DNA from: an uncultured Celeribacter sp.
GTDB taxonomy: Bacteria > Pseudomonadota > Alphaproteobacteria > Rhodobacterales > Rhodobacteraceae
Direction of reading: 5' to 3'
DNA: 64,000 nt
NCBI RefSeq assembly: GCF_963676475.1
Contig: NZ_OY781106.1
Coordinates: 2,480,001-2,544,000, forward strand
The position numbers were made by a program, and so were the translations under genes. Each line of letters starts with the position of its first letter. Position 1 is the stretch's first letter. This document shows positions 40,656 to 49,593 of this stretch, piece after piece. The notes under the pieces are model-generated. The model worked only from the letters and a program-made list of their open reading frames with translations, ran no database searches and was not told the DNA's origin.

Positions 40656-43408
40656 TGGCCCAACCTGTCGAGCAGCGCAGGCACATGGACCTGATCGGAT
40701 TTGTAATTGCCCGTCAGCACGTAGATCACCAGATTGACGCCGAACCGATAAGACAGCTCGCGTTGGCGCTCACCTGACAGACCACGCCCAACCGGCAAGA
40801 GCGGAAAGCCGGTCTCATCCAAAGCCCAGGCCGAAGCCCAATCGCCGCCGCCGATGATCACCGGCGTCACATTGTCGTTGAGGTTGCGAAACGGCATGCC
40901 CTCGGCCTGTTCACTGTCGGGGGCGGCCTCGACCCAAAGCGTGCCATCGGCGTGACGTCCGGGGAATTCGCGCAAGAGGTAGAAGGCGCGATTGAGCACG
41001 TGATCCTCGGGAATTTGTTCGAGGGCGGGAATGTCGAGAGAGGCGGCAAGCGCTTGCAGTTTCGTGCCGTTTGGCGTCGCCGCGCCAAAGCCCGCGACAT
41101 CGGCATCGCGCGTGTCAAAAAGGATCACGCCGCCGGTGCGCAGATAGGCGTTGAGTTTGGTATAAGCGGCCGCCGAGGGCGTCGGCTGGCTCGCCGTCAC
41201 CGGCCAATAGAGCATCGGGAAAAAGCCCAGAGGATCGGTTTCCAGATTGATCCCGATAGGCGGCGCAGGCTCGACGGAGGTGCGCATGGTCAAGACGTCG
41301 GAGAGACCGGCAAGACCGGCCTCGGAGATGCGATCCAAGGCGGCATCGCCGGTTTCGACATAGGCCAGCGCCAGTTCAGACGAGGCGCGAAGGGCGAAAT
41401 CATCGTCCAACTCTTGCGCTTTGGCATCGGGGGCGATCAGCATCGCGCAGAGCAGAACCGGCAGCGCCCGCGCGCCGAACAGGCGGCCTGAGAGCCAAAG
41501 CGAGGCCAAAAGGTCGGCACCCAAAAGCGCCAGAGCCAGCGTCAAAAGGAACGGCGCAAGGGGGCGTTCGCGCCCGGCTTCGACACCCAAAAGCGCCACA
41601 TCAGACGGCCAGCGCATCTGCGCAAGCGTATCGCCTTCGGCCATCACATTGAGCGCCCGGAGGCTGTCGCGCCCCTGATAAAGCCCCGGCGGCGTGGCCA
41701 TGGATGCGCGTGCCGTCACAAACTCTTCGCCCGCGACAGGCGGCATGGCGGCGGCCTCATTGAGACGACCGAACCCATCCATCACCCGCACCGGCTGAAG
41801 GCTTTGCCCCGCCAAATCCTCCACCTCCAAAACCGCCGCCCGCGAGGTCACAGCGAGACGGTCGAGCATCTCGACGAACAGCCCAGACAAGGGCAGCGTG
41901 GACCACTCGGCATTCGCGGTGACGTGGAACAGCACGACCTGGCCCTGGCCCACGGGTTTGCGGGTGACCAAAGGCGTGCCATCTTCCAACGTGGCGATCA
42001 CGCGGTTGGCCAATTCAGGATCGGGCTGGGCCATGACCTGGGCGTTGATCTCCACGTCATCGGGCACCGGCAGACCGTAAAAGGGCGAGGTCTCGGCAAA
42101 GGTGCGCAGGCGTTTCGGCTCGCCCCAACTCATCGCACCGCCCAGCGTCCGCCCGCCTGCGCGCAGCCGCACGGGCATCAGCGGATCGTCCTCGTCGCGC
42201 GCCACATCGGAGCCCGCCAGATTGGGGCCGGCAAAGCGCAACAACATGCCGCCGTCGTTCAGCCAGTCCAACAAATCGGCCACTTCGCCACCCGAGAGTT
42301 GCGCGACATCGGCCAAGACAATCACATCGGGATTGGCCATGATCAGATCGGGCAAAGCGCCCTCGATCACATCGGCTTTGCCTGCGAGAGCCGCACGCAG
42401 GTAGTGGAGTTGTGACAAAAGCTGAAGCCCTTCGCCGCCTTCACGCACCACGACCAGCCCGACCTCGCGGCGTTTGAGGCTGTCGTCGGTGAGGCGTTTG
42501 GCGCCTGCGGAGGTTTGGCCCTCAATTTCAAATCGCGTGACCCGCGCGCGGAGTTCCGGCGGCAGGTCGAATGGCACTGTGATGCGGGTTTCTCCGCTCG
42601 GCAAAGTGACCTCGCGCCGGTCGAGCACACGCGGCACGCCGGCGGGATCGGGGCCATGCGCCAGGATCACCACATCGCGCTCCCCGCCCGCATCGGCGCG
42701 CAGCACGGGGACGGAAATCCCCGTGTCGGTCAGCTCCAAAGGCCCAAGCACCACGACATCACGAGCGGTTTCGAAAACGGACACCGGGCCGAAGCTTTCC
42801 AGATCGGCCAGCACATCTTCGCGTCCGGCACGCGCCAAACCGTCCGACAGCCAGAGCGTCTCGACAGCCGAGGGCATCACGGAAATCACACCGCTCAGGG
42901 CCTCCATGTCAGGCGCAAAAGGTGCGGGCGTGATCCCGGCCAGACGCGGACGCCAATCGGCGGGTGCAAGGAATGTACAGCCTTCGGTCGGCAGGTCGGT
43001 AGCAGGCAGGATGCAAACGGTGCGCCCGTCGGCTTCAGCCTCATCGAGCGCCTGTTCCACGCGCCCCATCCGCAACGACCAATCGGGCGCGGAGGCCCAG
43101 CTTGCGTCCAGCAGAACCAACAACGGATCGGAGGAGCCGCCACGCTCGACACGCGGGTTCAGAACCGGACCCGCAAAGGCGAGGATCAGAGCGGCCACCG
43201 CCACCATGCGCAGCAGAAGCAACCACCAAGGCGTGCGATCCGCCTCGACCTCTTGGTCCTTGAGACCCAGCAAAAGCGCCACCCCCGGAAAACGGCGTCT
43301 GATCGGCGCCGGCGGCACGGCGCGCAGCAAGAGCCAAAGGATCGGCAGGGCCAAAAGCCCCAGCAAAACCCAAGGTGCGGTGAAACCGATGGGGCCTAAA
43401 ATCCACAT
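40652..43408 (-). CDS. BatA/DUF4159 domain membrane protein
   Basis: 918 residues from MWILGPIGFTAPWVLLGLLA; the upstream in-frame extension overlaps the DUF58 gene. An aerotolerance-type BatA N-terminus (two helices with 'LPILWLLLRAVPPAPIRRRF') is followed by a VWA-like region ('PLLVLLDASWASAPDW'), a glutamine-amidotransferase-like part, a transmembrane segment near residue 640, and a C-terminal DUF4159 domain (about 700-918, 'YWPVTASQPTPSAAAYTKLN', 'GGVILFDTRDADVAG'). It overlaps the DUF58 stop as TGATG. Confidence 0.88.
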   Translation of the reverse strand: MWILGPIGFTAPWVLLGLLALPILWLLLRAVPPAPIRRRFPGVALLLGLKDQEVEADRTPWWLLLLRMVAVAALILAFAGPVLNPRVERGGSSDPLLVLLDASWASAPDWSLRMGRVEQALDEAEADGRTVCILPATDLPTEGCTFLAPADWRPRLAGITPAPFAPDMEALSGVISVMPSAVETLWLSDGLARAGREDVLADLESFGPVSVFETARDVVVLGPLELTDTGISVPVLRADAGGERDVVILAHGPDPAGVPRVLDRREVTLPSGETRITVPFDLPPELRARVTRFEIEGQTSAGAKRLTDDSLKRREVGLVVVREGGEGLQLLSQLHYLRAALAGKADVIEGALPDLIMANPDVIVLADVAQLSGGEVADLLDWLNDGGMLLRFAGPNLAGSDVARDEDDPLMPVRLRAGGRTLGGAMSWGEPKRLRTFAETSPFYGLPVPDDVEINAQVMAQPDPELANRVIATLEDGTPLVTRKPVGQGQVVLFHVTANAEWSTLPLSGLFVEMLDRLAVTSRAAVLEVEDLAGQSLQPVRVMDGFGRLNEAAAMPPVAGEEFVTARASMATPPGLYQGRDSLRALNVMAEGDTLAQMRWPSDVALLGVEAGRERPLAPFLLTLALALLGADLLASLWLSGRLFGARALPVLLCAMLIAPDAKAQELDDDFALRASSELALAYVETGDAALDRISEAGLAGLSDVLTMRTSVEPAPPIGINLETDPLGFFPMLYWPVTASQPTPSAAAYTKLNAYLRTGGVILFDTRDADVAGFGAATPNGTKLQALAASLDIPALEQIPEDHVLNRAFYLLREFPGRHADGTLWVEAAPDSEQAEGMPFRNLNDNVTPVIIGGGDWASAWALDETGFPLLPVGRGLSGERQRELSYRFGVNLVIYVLTGNYKSDQVHVPALLDRLGQ

Positions 43409-44304
43409 CAGCGCGGGCCCTCCAAAGCCTCGTAAAGCCACAAGAGCGCGGTGAGATCGGAGTGATCCGTGTGATGCGTGGCAAAGCGCCAACCAGCATG
43501 ATGGGCGATCTGGTTCAGGCGATCTTTGCGCTCGGCCAACCGTTCCAGATAGCGGGTTTTCAAATCAGAGGCGCGGAGCGTTTCATGCATGATCCCCCCG
43601 GACATCGAGGTAAAGATCGTACGCCCGCGATAGGGAAAGGCCTCTTCGGCGGGGTCGAGAATTTGGTAGAGCATGCCGGAAATGCCGCGATCCGAGGCGG
43701 CAGCGACGGCCGCTTCGACGGCCTCGATGGGGCCTAAGAAATCGGACAGGAAGACGGCGCGAGCGTTCGGTAAAAACAGCGTCGCGTCGGGTGCGCCGTA
43801 GTCGGCCTCCGTGCTCTGCGCCAGCCCTTCGGCGATGCGCCGGAGTTGCAGCGAGCCGATCCGGGGCGGCGTGCCGAGTGAGGCCAGAGCCACCCGTTCG
43901 CCGCCTTTCATCAGGAGGATCGACAAGGCCATTGCCAAGAGCGCCGCGCGGTCAGATTTCTGCGGCACGTTTTTGTCGGATGAAAATCCCATCGAAGCCG
44001 AGAGATCGACCCAGAGGTGCACCGATTGCGCCGCCTGCCATTCCTTTTCGCGCACATAATGCCCGTCGGAGCGGCCCGAGCGGCGCCAATCAATCGCGCG
44101 CCCCGGATCGCCCGCCTGCGCGGGGCGATATTGCCAGAACTCGTCGCCCATCCCGGATTGCCGCCGCCCGTGGCCGCCCATCAAAAGCGTGCGCGCGAGC
44201 TGTTCTGCGCGGGCCTGCAAGGGTGGCAAGGGGGCGCTGAGGGTTTCGGCGCGCGCGCGCAGGCCCTTGTGGTTGGGGCCTTTATGGGCGCTTGGCTGGG
44301 TCAC
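43408..44304 (-). CDS. DUF58 domain-containing protein
   Basis: 298 residues. The DUF58 signature is clear: 'RRQSGMGDEFWQYRPAQAGD', 'RAIDWRRSGRSDGHYVREKE' and the VWA-like 'VHLWVDLSASMGFSSDKN'. DUF58 proteins act with MoxR ATPases, and here the genes overlap by 4 bases. The molecular role is not defined. Confidence 0.92.
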   Translation of the reverse strand: MTQPSAHKGPNHKGLRARAETLSAPLPPLQARAEQLARTLLMGGHGRRQSGMGDEFWQYRPAQAGDPGRAIDWRRSGRSDGHYVREKEWQAAQSVHLWVDLSASMGFSSDKNVPQKSDRAALLAMALSILLMKGGERVALASLGTPPRIGSLQLRRIAEGLAQSTEADYGAPDATLFLPNARAVFLSDFLGPIEAVEAAVAAASDRGISGMLYQILDPAEEAFPYRGRTIFTSMSGGIMHETLRASDLKTRYLERLAERKDRLNQIAHHAGWRFATHHTDHSDLTALLWLYEALEGPR

Positions 44305-45305
44305 GCTGCGGACCGCACTTTCAGGGCGGTCTCAGAAACATCTGCAATGATCGCCCCCAAATCGTCCCCCCGCGCACGCGCCGCAAAAGTCAGAGCCATA
44401 CGGTGAATGAGCACGGGACGCGCCATGGCCAAGACGTCTTCGGGGCTGGGCGCGAGACGACCATCCAGCAAAGCGCGGGCGCGGGTGGTGAGCATCAGGG
44501 CCTGCGCGGCGCGCGGTCCCGGCCCCCAGGCGACAGAGGCATTCACGGCCTCGGGCGCTTCGGCTTCATTCGGACGACAGGCGCGGACGAGATCGAGAAT
44601 CATCTCAACGAGATGCTCGCCCACCGGCATTTTGCGCAACAGCGCCTGCGCGCGGATCAGCTCGTCTGCGGTAAACACGGCATGGGCTTCGTCCTCATCG
44701 GCGCCGGTGGTGGCGATCAGGATGTCGCGCTCGGTGTCGCGGTCGGGATATTCGACATCAACCTGCACCAGAAAACGGTCAAGCTGGGCCTCGGGCAGCG
44801 GATAGGTGCCTTCCTGTTCCAGCGGGTTTTGCGTGGCGAGGACGTGAAATGGCGCCTCCAAATCATGCGGCTGACCGGCGATGGTGACGGATTTTTCCTG
44901 CATCGCCTGCAAGAGCGCGGATTGGGTGCGCGGGCTGGCGCGGTTGATCTCATCGGCCAGCAAAAGCTGACAAAACACGGGGCCTTCAATGAAACGGAAG
45001 GCACGCGATCCATCGGACGCGGTTTCCAAAACTTCGGAGCCAAGGATGTCGGCGGGCATGAGATCGGGAGTGAACTGCACCCGCGCGCCTTTGAGGCCCA
45101 TGACGGTCGAAAGCGTGTCGACAAGGCGGGTTTTGCCCAAGCCCGGCAGACCCAAGAGCAAAGCGTGGCCGCCGCAAAGCATGGAGGACAGCACCAGATC
45201 CACCACGGTTTCCTGACCGATAAAGCGGCGGGTGATGGAGGCCTTGGCCTCGTTCAATTTCGCGCCCAGAGCTTCGATCTCGGCGACGAGGTCGGTTTCG
45301 GTCAT
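44301..45305 (-). CDS. MoxR-family AAA+ ATPase
   Basis: 334 residues from MTETDLVAEIEALGAKLNEA, with GAGG upstream. AAA+ motifs: Walker A 'LLLGLPGLGKTRLVDTL', Walker B 'LLLADEINRASPRTQ', sensor 1 'HVLATQNPLEQEGTYPLPEA' and sensor 2 'GPRAAQALMLTTRARAL'. MoxR proteins are chaperone-like and work with VWA-domain partners, here the DUF58, DUF4159 and membrane proteins. First gene of that operon. Confidence 0.95.
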   Translation of the reverse strand: MTETDLVAEIEALGAKLNEAKASITRRFIGQETVVDLVLSSMLCGGHALLLGLPGLGKTRLVDTLSTVMGLKGARVQFTPDLMPADILGSEVLETASDGSRAFRFIEGPVFCQLLLADEINRASPRTQSALLQAMQEKSVTIAGQPHDLEAPFHVLATQNPLEQEGTYPLPEAQLDRFLVQVDVEYPDRDTERDILIATTGADEDEAHAVFTADELIRAQALLRKMPVGEHLVEMILDLVRACRPNEAEAPEAVNASVAWGPGPRAAQALMLTTRARALLDGRLAPSPEDVLAMARPVLIHRMALTFAARARGDDLGAIIADVSETALKVRSAA

Positions 45306-45415
45306 CACATACTCCTCACTTGCCAAGCACTTACTTAGCGGGTCGAACCATGCCACTATTAGAAACGTGTCAGGTGCAAAGCACAAATGACAAAAGGTTT
45401 AAGAGGAGATTTTCC

Positions 45416-45979
45416 ATGTCCGTTTCCGCAGAAAGCATCGCGAGCGCCGTAAAAGCCGCCAAGGGGCGCGGATTGCCGCCGGTGGACAAGTGGAACCCGC
45501 CGTTTTGTGGCGATCTCGACATGCGGATCGCGCGGGATGGGACGTGGTTCTACCTTGGCACCCCCATCGGGCGCGCGCCCTTGGTACGGCTGTTTTCGAC
45601 CGTGTTGAAACGCGAGGGCGACAAGTACTTCCTCGTCACCCCGGTCGAAAAAGTGGGAATCACCGTCGATGACGCGCCGTTTCTGGCGGTGGATTTCGAG
45701 GTGGAGGGGGACGGCCCCGCGCAAAAGCTGACCTTTCAGACCTCGGTCGGCGATACGGTGACGGCGGATGCCGATCATCCGATCCGGGTCGAGACGCGCG
45801 ACGGAGAGCCCGCCCCCTATGTCGAGGTGCGCGCGGGGCTTGAGGCGCTGATCGACCGCAAAAGCTTTTTCCGACTTGTTGACCATGGTGTCACGGAGGA
45901 GATTGACGGCGAGGATGTTTTTGGCGTCTGGTCTGCGGACACGTTTTTCGAAATCGCCAAAGCGACTGATCTCGCCTGA
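45416..45979 (+). CDS. DUF1285 domain-containing protein
   Basis: 187 residues from MSVSAESIASAVKAAKGRGL, with AAGAGGAG upstream. The domain covers most of the protein: 'DMRIARDGTWFYLGTPIGRA', 'LVRLFSTVLKREGDKYFLVT', 'FQTSVGDTVTADADHPIRVE', 'YVEVRAGLEALIDRKSFFRL'. The function is unknown. It is divergent from the MoxR operon, a frequent neighbourhood in this bacterial group. Confidence 0.92.
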   Translation: MSVSAESIASAVKAAKGRGLPPVDKWNPPFCGDLDMRIARDGTWFYLGTPIGRAPLVRLFSTVLKREGDKYFLVTPVEKVGITVDDAPFLAVDFEVEGDGPAQKLTFQTSVGDTVTADADHPIRVETRDGEPAPYVEVRAGLEALIDRKSFFRLVDHGVTEEIDGEDVFGVWSADTFFEIAKATDLA

Positions 45980-45993
45980 ACCACCCGGAACTG

Positions 45994-46761
45994 ATGCCCA
46001 AATTCGCCGCCAACCTGTCGTTTCTCTTCAAGGAATACCCCTTCCTCGAACGCTTTGCTGAGGCGAAGGCCTGTGGTTTCAAGGCGGTGGAGGTTCTGTT
46101 TCCTTATGACGAACCGGCCTCAGAGGTGGCGAAACGGATGGCCGATCTGAACCTCAAGATGGTGCTGATCAACGTGCCACCGCCGAATTACACCGGCGGC
46201 GAGCGGGGCTTTGCCGCTGTGCCGGGGCTGGAAGATCGGTTCAAACGCGACTTCAAACGCGCGCTTCGCTATGCGGAATTCCTGGGCGCCGCGCATATGC
46301 ACATCATGGCCGGGAAGGCGAAAGGCGTGGTGGCGCTTGAGACCTACAAACGCAATTTGAAATGGGCGGCCCAAGTTGCCCCCAACATGAGCCTCACGAT
46401 CGAGCCGATCAATGAAGGCGACATGCCGGGCTATTTCCTCAGTGACTTCGATCAGGCTGTCGAGATTCTCAACGAGGTGGCGGAGTTGAACCTCGGGCTG
46501 CAATTCGACGCTTATCACGCCCAGATCATCACCGGCGATGCCATGGCAGCCTGGGAGACATACGCGCCCTTTGTGCGGCACATTCAGATCGCCGGGCCGC
46601 CCGACCGGCATGAGCCGATCAAAGGTCTGGTTGATTTTCCTGAGTTTTTCCGGCGCGTGGATGAGAGCGGCTACACGGGCTGGATTTCGGCAGAATATAC
46701 GCCAAAGAAACGGACCGAAGACGGGCTTGACTGGTTCCGCCAAGCGCAGGCGTTAAGCTAA
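45994..46761 (+). CDS. hyi: Hydroxypyruvate isomerase family protein
   Basis: 255 residues, AP-endonuclease-2/xylose-isomerase TIM barrel. 'FAANLSFLFKEYPFLERFAE', 'IMAGKAKGV', 'LTIEPINEGDMPGYFL' and 'GLQFDAYHAQIITGD' are typical of Hyi/OtnI; the metal ligands are the E of IEPIN, D and H of FDAYH, and a late E in 'WISAEYTPKK'. It would interconvert hydroxypyruvate and tartronate semialdehyde. It is 14 bases after DUF1285 and overlaps the convergent cation-exporter gene by 9 bases. Glyoxylate produced by glcDEF could feed this route. Confidence 0.9.
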   Translation: MPKFAANLSFLFKEYPFLERFAEAKACGFKAVEVLFPYDEPASEVAKRMADLNLKMVLINVPPPNYTGGERGFAAVPGLEDRFKRDFKRALRYAEFLGAAHMHIMAGKAKGVVALETYKRNLKWAAQVAPNMSLTIEPINEGDMPGYFLSDFDQAVEILNEVAELNLGLQFDAYHAQIITGDAMAAWETYAPFVRHIQIAGPPDRHEPIKGLVDFPEFFRRVDESGYTGWISAEYTPKKRTEDGLDWFRQAQALS

Positions 46762-47685
46762 CGGCTGCGCTCCGTCCGCCCCTCCAGCACAGCCCGCACC
46801 GGGCGCTTCGACCTCCAGCGTAGAATGTGCGATGGAGAACCGCTCGCGCAGCACGCTTTTCAGTTCGGTCAAAACAGGCGTCGTCTCCCCCGAAATCACC
46901 ACATGTGCCTCGACCGTAGTGCGGCGTTCGTCAATCTGCCACAGGTGAATATGGTGCACGTCCTCGACGCCCTCGATTTCCGCCATGGCTGCGGCCACGT
47001 CGTCCGCCTTGGTGTCCGTCGGCGCGCCGAGCATCAGGATGCGGATCACCGGACGGATTTCTGCGAAAGATTGCCACAGTATATAAAGAGCGATGGCGAT
47101 GGTCAGAAGCGGGTCGATCAGACGCCAATCCCAGATCAGAATGACCACGCCCGCAATGATCACCGCCACAGAGGTCGCGGCATCGGCGAGGTTGTGAAGG
47201 AACGCGGCCCGGATGTTGAGGCTGTCCTTCGACATTGAATAGGTCAGCGCTGCCGTCACCAGATCGATGATCAAGGCTATGAGCGCCACGATCACCACGG
47301 TCCAGCCCGCAATCTCCGGCGGATTGAACAGGCGAGAGACGCCTTCGGCAAAAAGATAGACGGAGATGATGATCAGCGAAGTGTAGTTGACCATGGCGGC
47401 GACCACTTCGGCACGCCCGTAGCCAAAGGTCATGGTGTCATCGCGCGGCTTGCGAGCGATTTTGCGCGCGCCGAACGCAATCACGAGGGCGATGGCATCG
47501 GACAGATTGTGAATCGCATCGGCGATCAGCGCCATGGAGCCTGACACGACGCCGCCGACGATTTGCCCCAAAGTCAAAAGGAGGTTGACCGCAATGGCGC
47601 CCGCGACTCGGGCATCCCCGGCGTTCGGGTCAATGTGATGGTGATGGCTATGGCTGTGAGGCCCGTGGGGATGATCATGTGACAT
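46753..47685 (-). CDS. Cation diffusion facilitator (CDF) metal exporter
   Basis: 310 residues from MSHDHPHGPHSHSHHHHIDP; the His-rich N-terminus is typical of zinc/cobalt CDF proteins. Six helices are visible, with the metal site motifs 'ALIADAIHNLSDAIALV' (H-x3-D) and 'AAFLHNLADAATSVAVI'. The cytoplasmic domain ends 'VDVHHIHLWQIDERRTTVEA'-like. It exports Zn2+ or a related ion by proton antiport. Confidence 0.93.
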   Translation of the reverse strand: MSHDHPHGPHSHSHHHHIDPNAGDARVAGAIAVNLLLTLGQIVGGVVSGSMALIADAIHNLSDAIALVIAFGARKIARKPRDDTMTFGYGRAEVVAAMVNYTSLIIISVYLFAEGVSRLFNPPEIAGWTVVIVALIALIIDLVTAALTYSMSKDSLNIRAAFLHNLADAATSVAVIIAGVVILIWDWRLIDPLLTIAIALYILWQSFAEIRPVIRILMLGAPTDTKADDVAAAMAEIEGVEDVHHIHLWQIDERRTTVEAHVVISGETTPVLTELKSVLRERFSIAHSTLEVEAPGAGCAGGADGAQPLA

Positions 47686-48198
47686 GCGCCCATCCTGCCT
47701 CAACGGGCGGCCAATGCCAGCGAAAAGTGAAAGGGGCTGCGTATAAGTTGATCCGAAGTGTGTCTGACGTTCTCGTGCCCCCCCTGAGTCTCACGCAACA
47801 GACCGGCAATACCCGTGCTCGGCGCCACTCAATTTCCGCACATATGCACAGTTTATGCAGGTCAATTCCTCAATAAAAGATCACCTGTATACATAGGCAC
47901 ACAGAAAAATCCCCAAAAATCCATATTTATGTTCAAAAACAAACAATGCGCAAAAACAGGACGAAATTGGCCGCATTCAGTGGATGATCACGCAAAATCA
48001 CATCAAAATATAAAATTCTCCCAAAAATGTGATCTGCATTTACGCACATTATAATGTTTATAAACCCATTATTCGTTCCCATTTACACATCCATGACAGA
48101 AGCCTACATTCATCTCCATCGAAAGACGCAAAAACGAACATACGGCGCCTTCCACAACTGACGTGTCACACACGAAACACTTATAAAGGACCAAAACC
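47686..48198. other. 513-base AT-rich intergenic region upstream of secreted-protein copy 2
   Basis: The left part (47686-48072) becomes strongly AT-rich toward the right and holds no convincing gene. The right ~125 bases are the conserved promoter and leader of copy 2. Short hydrophilic ORFs present here look like chance reading frames. Confidence 0.7.
48082..48110 (+). promoter_or_regulatory. Sigma-70-type promoter of secreted-protein gene copy 2
   Basis: -35 TTTACA (48082-48087), 17-base spacer, -10 TACATT (48105-48110). Same as copy 1. Predicted start near 48117, giving an ~82-base leader. Confidence 0.7.
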
Positions 48199-48540
48199 AT
48201 GACCAACTCTTTCAAAACCCTCGCTGCCGCCGCTCTCGTTGCCGTTGCCGGTTCCGCCGCTTTCGCTGGCCCGAACTACATCATCCCGGGCAACCAGGCC
48301 GGTTCCAAAACCACCGCAAACGTCGAGCTCGTCCGTGCCGACGCGCCGGCAACCCTCGAAGTTTACTCCGTGCACGGCGGTGAGCGCGTGGCTCTTCTGG
48401 GCTCCACCGACGTCAAAGCCGGCGCCAACACCGACGTGAAAGTCAGCCTGTCCACCGCGCCGCGCTCCAACATCGAGTTCGTGCTCGTGGGCGCCAACGG
48501 TGCGGCTGTCGCCCACACCAACGTGAACAACATCCAATAA
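48199..48540 (+). CDS. Small secreted protein, duplicated copy 2
   Basis: 113 residues, signal peptide plus an all-beta-looking mature domain, 108 of 113 residues identical to copy 1; the differences are L13 for I, and four changes near the C-terminus ('ANGAAVAHTNV' against 'SNGADLANTNV'). TATAAAGGACC precedes the ATG. Retention of two nearly identical copies with separate promoters suggests that high dosage matters. No named family is recognised. Confidence 0.85.
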   Translation: MTNSFKTLAAAALVAVAGSAAFAGPNYIIPGNQAGSKTTANVELVRADAPATLEVYSVHGGERVALLGSTDVKAGANTDVKVSLSTAPRSNIEFVLVGANGAAVAHTNVNNIQ

Positions 48541-48584
48541 CGGGTGGTCCAGTTCGCTCTGAACAATGTGCTCAGGGCGGATGG

Positions 48585-48620
48585 AAAAATGCCGCGGAGG
48601 AAACTCCCGCGGCATTTTTT
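48585..48620 (+). terminator. Terminator of secreted-protein gene copy 2
   Basis: ATGCCGCGG and CCGCGGCAT stem with flanking A tract and a seven-base T tract. Compared with copy 1 the stem has lost a base near the loop but is otherwise conserved. Confidence 0.9.
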
Positions 48621-48641
48621 TAGTCCGGCAATGAGGGGAAA

Positions 48642-49460
48642 TCAGTCCCCGAGTTTGGCGTGGACCTCGGCCAAATCAACCTCGTTCAGAGGCATTTTAT
48701 TGCCCGGATTTTCGAAGTCATATTTGAACAGCTGGAAATCTTTTTTGTAGATTTCCCACATCAGATGCATCGACAGATCGTCGAAATAATCTTCGACCGG
48801 ATGCAGCCGTTTCGGGCCGTGACCCTCAGATTCGTTGAAGCGCGGAATTTTCGTCAGATCGACAGCATGAGGCGTCTCGATGTGATCCAGCACGTCCTGC
48901 ATACCTTCGTTGAATTTCTCGGTGAAGAAAATCTTGTCATAGGTCCCGCCGTTCACAATGAAGGTCGAGACATGGCCAGCCATGGCGGACCAGTGAATAT
49001 CCGGGTCCATCGGCCGGCGCCAACGAATGGTGTCACGCACGAACAAAAGGAAACGACGGAAGGACGCGATCTGGTCGAAGTCGTCCTTGCCGTCCGGGCC
49101 GCCGACCTCGATACCGTATTTCTGAATGAGCTGCGGTACGAGATTGCCGCGATAGCGTTTGCCGTTGCGCTGAATGCCGCAAATCTTGTCGAAAAAGCTC
49201 GACAAAACACGGGTATAGGGGTTGCGCACACAGGTGAAAGCATAGCTTTTGTGGCTCTGCACATTGGCTTCGATCAGAGGCTGACTGTCCTCTTGCGCCC
49301 ATTTGTGCATACGATCCTTGCTGTCGTGGATGTCGCCATCGAAAAACTCGCCATGATCGGAATAGAACATGATTTGCCCGATGGTCGAGCAGGCACATTT
49401 GGGGACGACACGATAGACCACACTTTCGCTTTCGGTCATCCAGGTTCCGGGAAAGCCCAT
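48642..49460 (-). CDS. Sulfotransferase family protein
   Basis: 272 residues from MGFPGTWMTESESVVYRVVP. 'VVPKCACSTIGQIMF' is the 5'-phosphosulfate-binding loop (PAPS) and 'FTCVRNPYTRVLSSFFDKIC' the 3'-phosphate site (RNPxxRxxS), as in the carbohydrate sulfotransferase (Sulfotransfer_2) family. A GTG 9 bases upstream is an alternative start. It is divergent from a GT14 glycosyltransferase and probably sulfates a surface glycan; the acceptor is unknown. Confidence 0.85.
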   Translation of the reverse strand: MGFPGTWMTESESVVYRVVPKCACSTIGQIMFYSDHGEFFDGDIHDSKDRMHKWAQEDSQPLIEANVQSHKSYAFTCVRNPYTRVLSSFFDKICGIQRNGKRYRGNLVPQLIQKYGIEVGGPDGKDDFDQIASFRRFLLFVRDTIRWRRPMDPDIHWSAMAGHVSTFIVNGGTYDKIFFTEKFNEGMQDVLDHIETPHAVDLTKIPRFNESEGHGPKRLHPVEDYFDDLSMHLMWEIYKKDFQLFKYDFENPGNKMPLNEVDLAEVHAKLGD

Positions 49461-49480
49461 ATTTACCACAACTCCTCTTT

Positions 49481-49497
49481 GTCACGCTCAACGTGAC
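49481..49497. promoter_or_regulatory. Inverted repeat between divergent sulfotransferase and glycosyltransferase genes
   Basis: GTCACG-ctcaa-CGTGAC, a perfect 6-bp inverted repeat with a 5-base spacer, in a 133-base divergent promoter region. It could be an operator; no regulator is adjacent. Confidence 0.4.
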
Positions 49498-49593
49498 CCT
49501 TTTCGCTTTAAAAGCAAATTAGCCTTGATTATTCAATGATTGGTTACGCTTATATGCGAACAATACGCCAAAAATGAGGTTGCGGTTTCCAAT

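Larger units (their letters stand above)
48073..48621 (+). repeat. ~548-bp inverted duplication, unit 2
   Basis: Same promoter, leader, gene and terminator as unit 1 (28058-28606) in opposite orientation, about 20 kb away. Boundaries fall just upstream of the promoter and at the terminator T tract. Confidence 0.9.

Noticed and set aside
47815..48054. 79-codon ORF in the AT-rich region upstream of copy 2
   Set aside because: No ribosome-binding site, no domain, poor codon use and no counterpart upstream of copy 1.
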